Below, piece by piece: positions 63,993 to 64,000 of a stretch of DNA of 64,000 nt. Source of the stretch: Enterobacter vonholyi (lineage in GTDB: Bacteria > Pseudomonadota > Gammaproteobacteria > Enterobacterales > Enterobacteriaceae); NCBI RefSeq assembly GCF_008364555.1, contig NZ_VTUC01000003.1:372001-436000 (forward strand), read 5' to 3'. Positions within the stretch are counted from its first letter, which is position 1, and each line of letters starts with the position of its first letter. The position numbers and the translations under genes are program-made. Below the pieces are notes generated by a model. It saw only the letters and a program-made list of their open reading frames with translations. It was not told where the DNA came from and did not search any database.

Positions 63993-64000
63993 ATCAGGGG

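Noticed and set aside
1-64000. CRISPR array, tRNA or rRNA genes, insertion sequences, prophage
   Set aside because: No regularly spaced direct repeats, tRNA cloverleaf or T-psi-C box signature, transposase, integrase or phage structural gene was seen when reading the window.

Overview
This window is a chromosomal segment of a gamma-proteobacterium of the family Enterobacteriaceae, most likely Enterobacter or a close relative such as Lelliottia or Leclercia. The reasons are near-complete conservation of E. coli gene order (dld-bglX-yehZYXW-yohO-mlrA-btsSR-yehS-metG-mrp; thiMD-yegW-yegVUT-fbaB-yegS-cyaR-trhP-baeRS-mdtDCBA-yegD-alkA-dgcE-udk-dcd-asmA-yegH-wza), proteins whose length and motifs match E. 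coli, a recognisable CyaR sRNA and REP elements, plus accessory genes typical of Enterobacter. The genus is an inference; no rRNA or species marker is present. No tRNA, rRNA, insertion sequence, prophage or CRISPR array was found.

Layout. 1-4.7 kb: the start of an acetyltransferase gene cut by the window edge, D-lactate dehydrogenase (dld) and periplasmic beta-glucosidase (bglX). 4.7-8.6 kb: the OsmF/YehYXW osmoprotectant ABC importer with a sigma-S-like -10 element, and the small membrane protein YohO. 8.7-12.6 kb: the curli/c-di-GMP regulator mlrA and the pyruvate-sensing two-component system btsS-btsR, then yehS. 12.6-17.6 kb: metG, the Fe-S carrier apbC/mrp, a GNAT acetyltransferase, rcnB and an orphan ScsD-like membrane thioredoxin.

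17.6-27.2 kb is the accessory part: a two-gene 1,3-diaminopropane operon (dat-ddc), a small sucrose-type locus (LacI regulator, LacY-family permease, GH32 hydrolase) without a sugar kinase, an uncharacterised lipoprotein, a short YadA-type trimeric autotransporter, and about 600 bp of AT-rich non-coding DNA. At 27.2 kb the conserved backbone resumes with a TPP riboswitch controlling thiM-thiD, followed by the poorly understood yegW/yegTUV nucleoside-type locus, class I aldolase fbaB, lipid kinase yegS, a DUF523/TudS-like gene whose 3' end overlaps the CyaR sRNA terminator on the other strand, and the tRNA hydroxylation protein trhP.

37.4-48.6 kb holds the BaeSR envelope-stress two-component system in one tightly overlapped operon with the MdtABC RND efflux pump and the MFS exporter MdtD, with a BaeR-box-like site upstream of mdtA. 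48.6-59.5 kb carries yegD (Hsp70-like ATPase), alkA (DNA glycosylase), dgcE (diguanylate cyclase with a degenerate EAL domain), udk, dcd, asmA and yegH. From 59.6 kb the colanic-acid-type capsule operon begins: an RcsAB-box-like sequence, a clear JUMPstart/ops element for RfaH, then wza, wzb and wzc; the operon continues past the window.

I do not see a convincing wholly new multi-gene system. The points most worth a second look are the accessory 17.6-27.2 kb stretch, the kinase-less sucrose locus, the mini trimeric autotransporter, the CyaR/DUF523 overlap, the candidate operators around yegW/yegT, and a repeated palindromic element sharing a CCCTCACCCC...GGGAGAGGG core.
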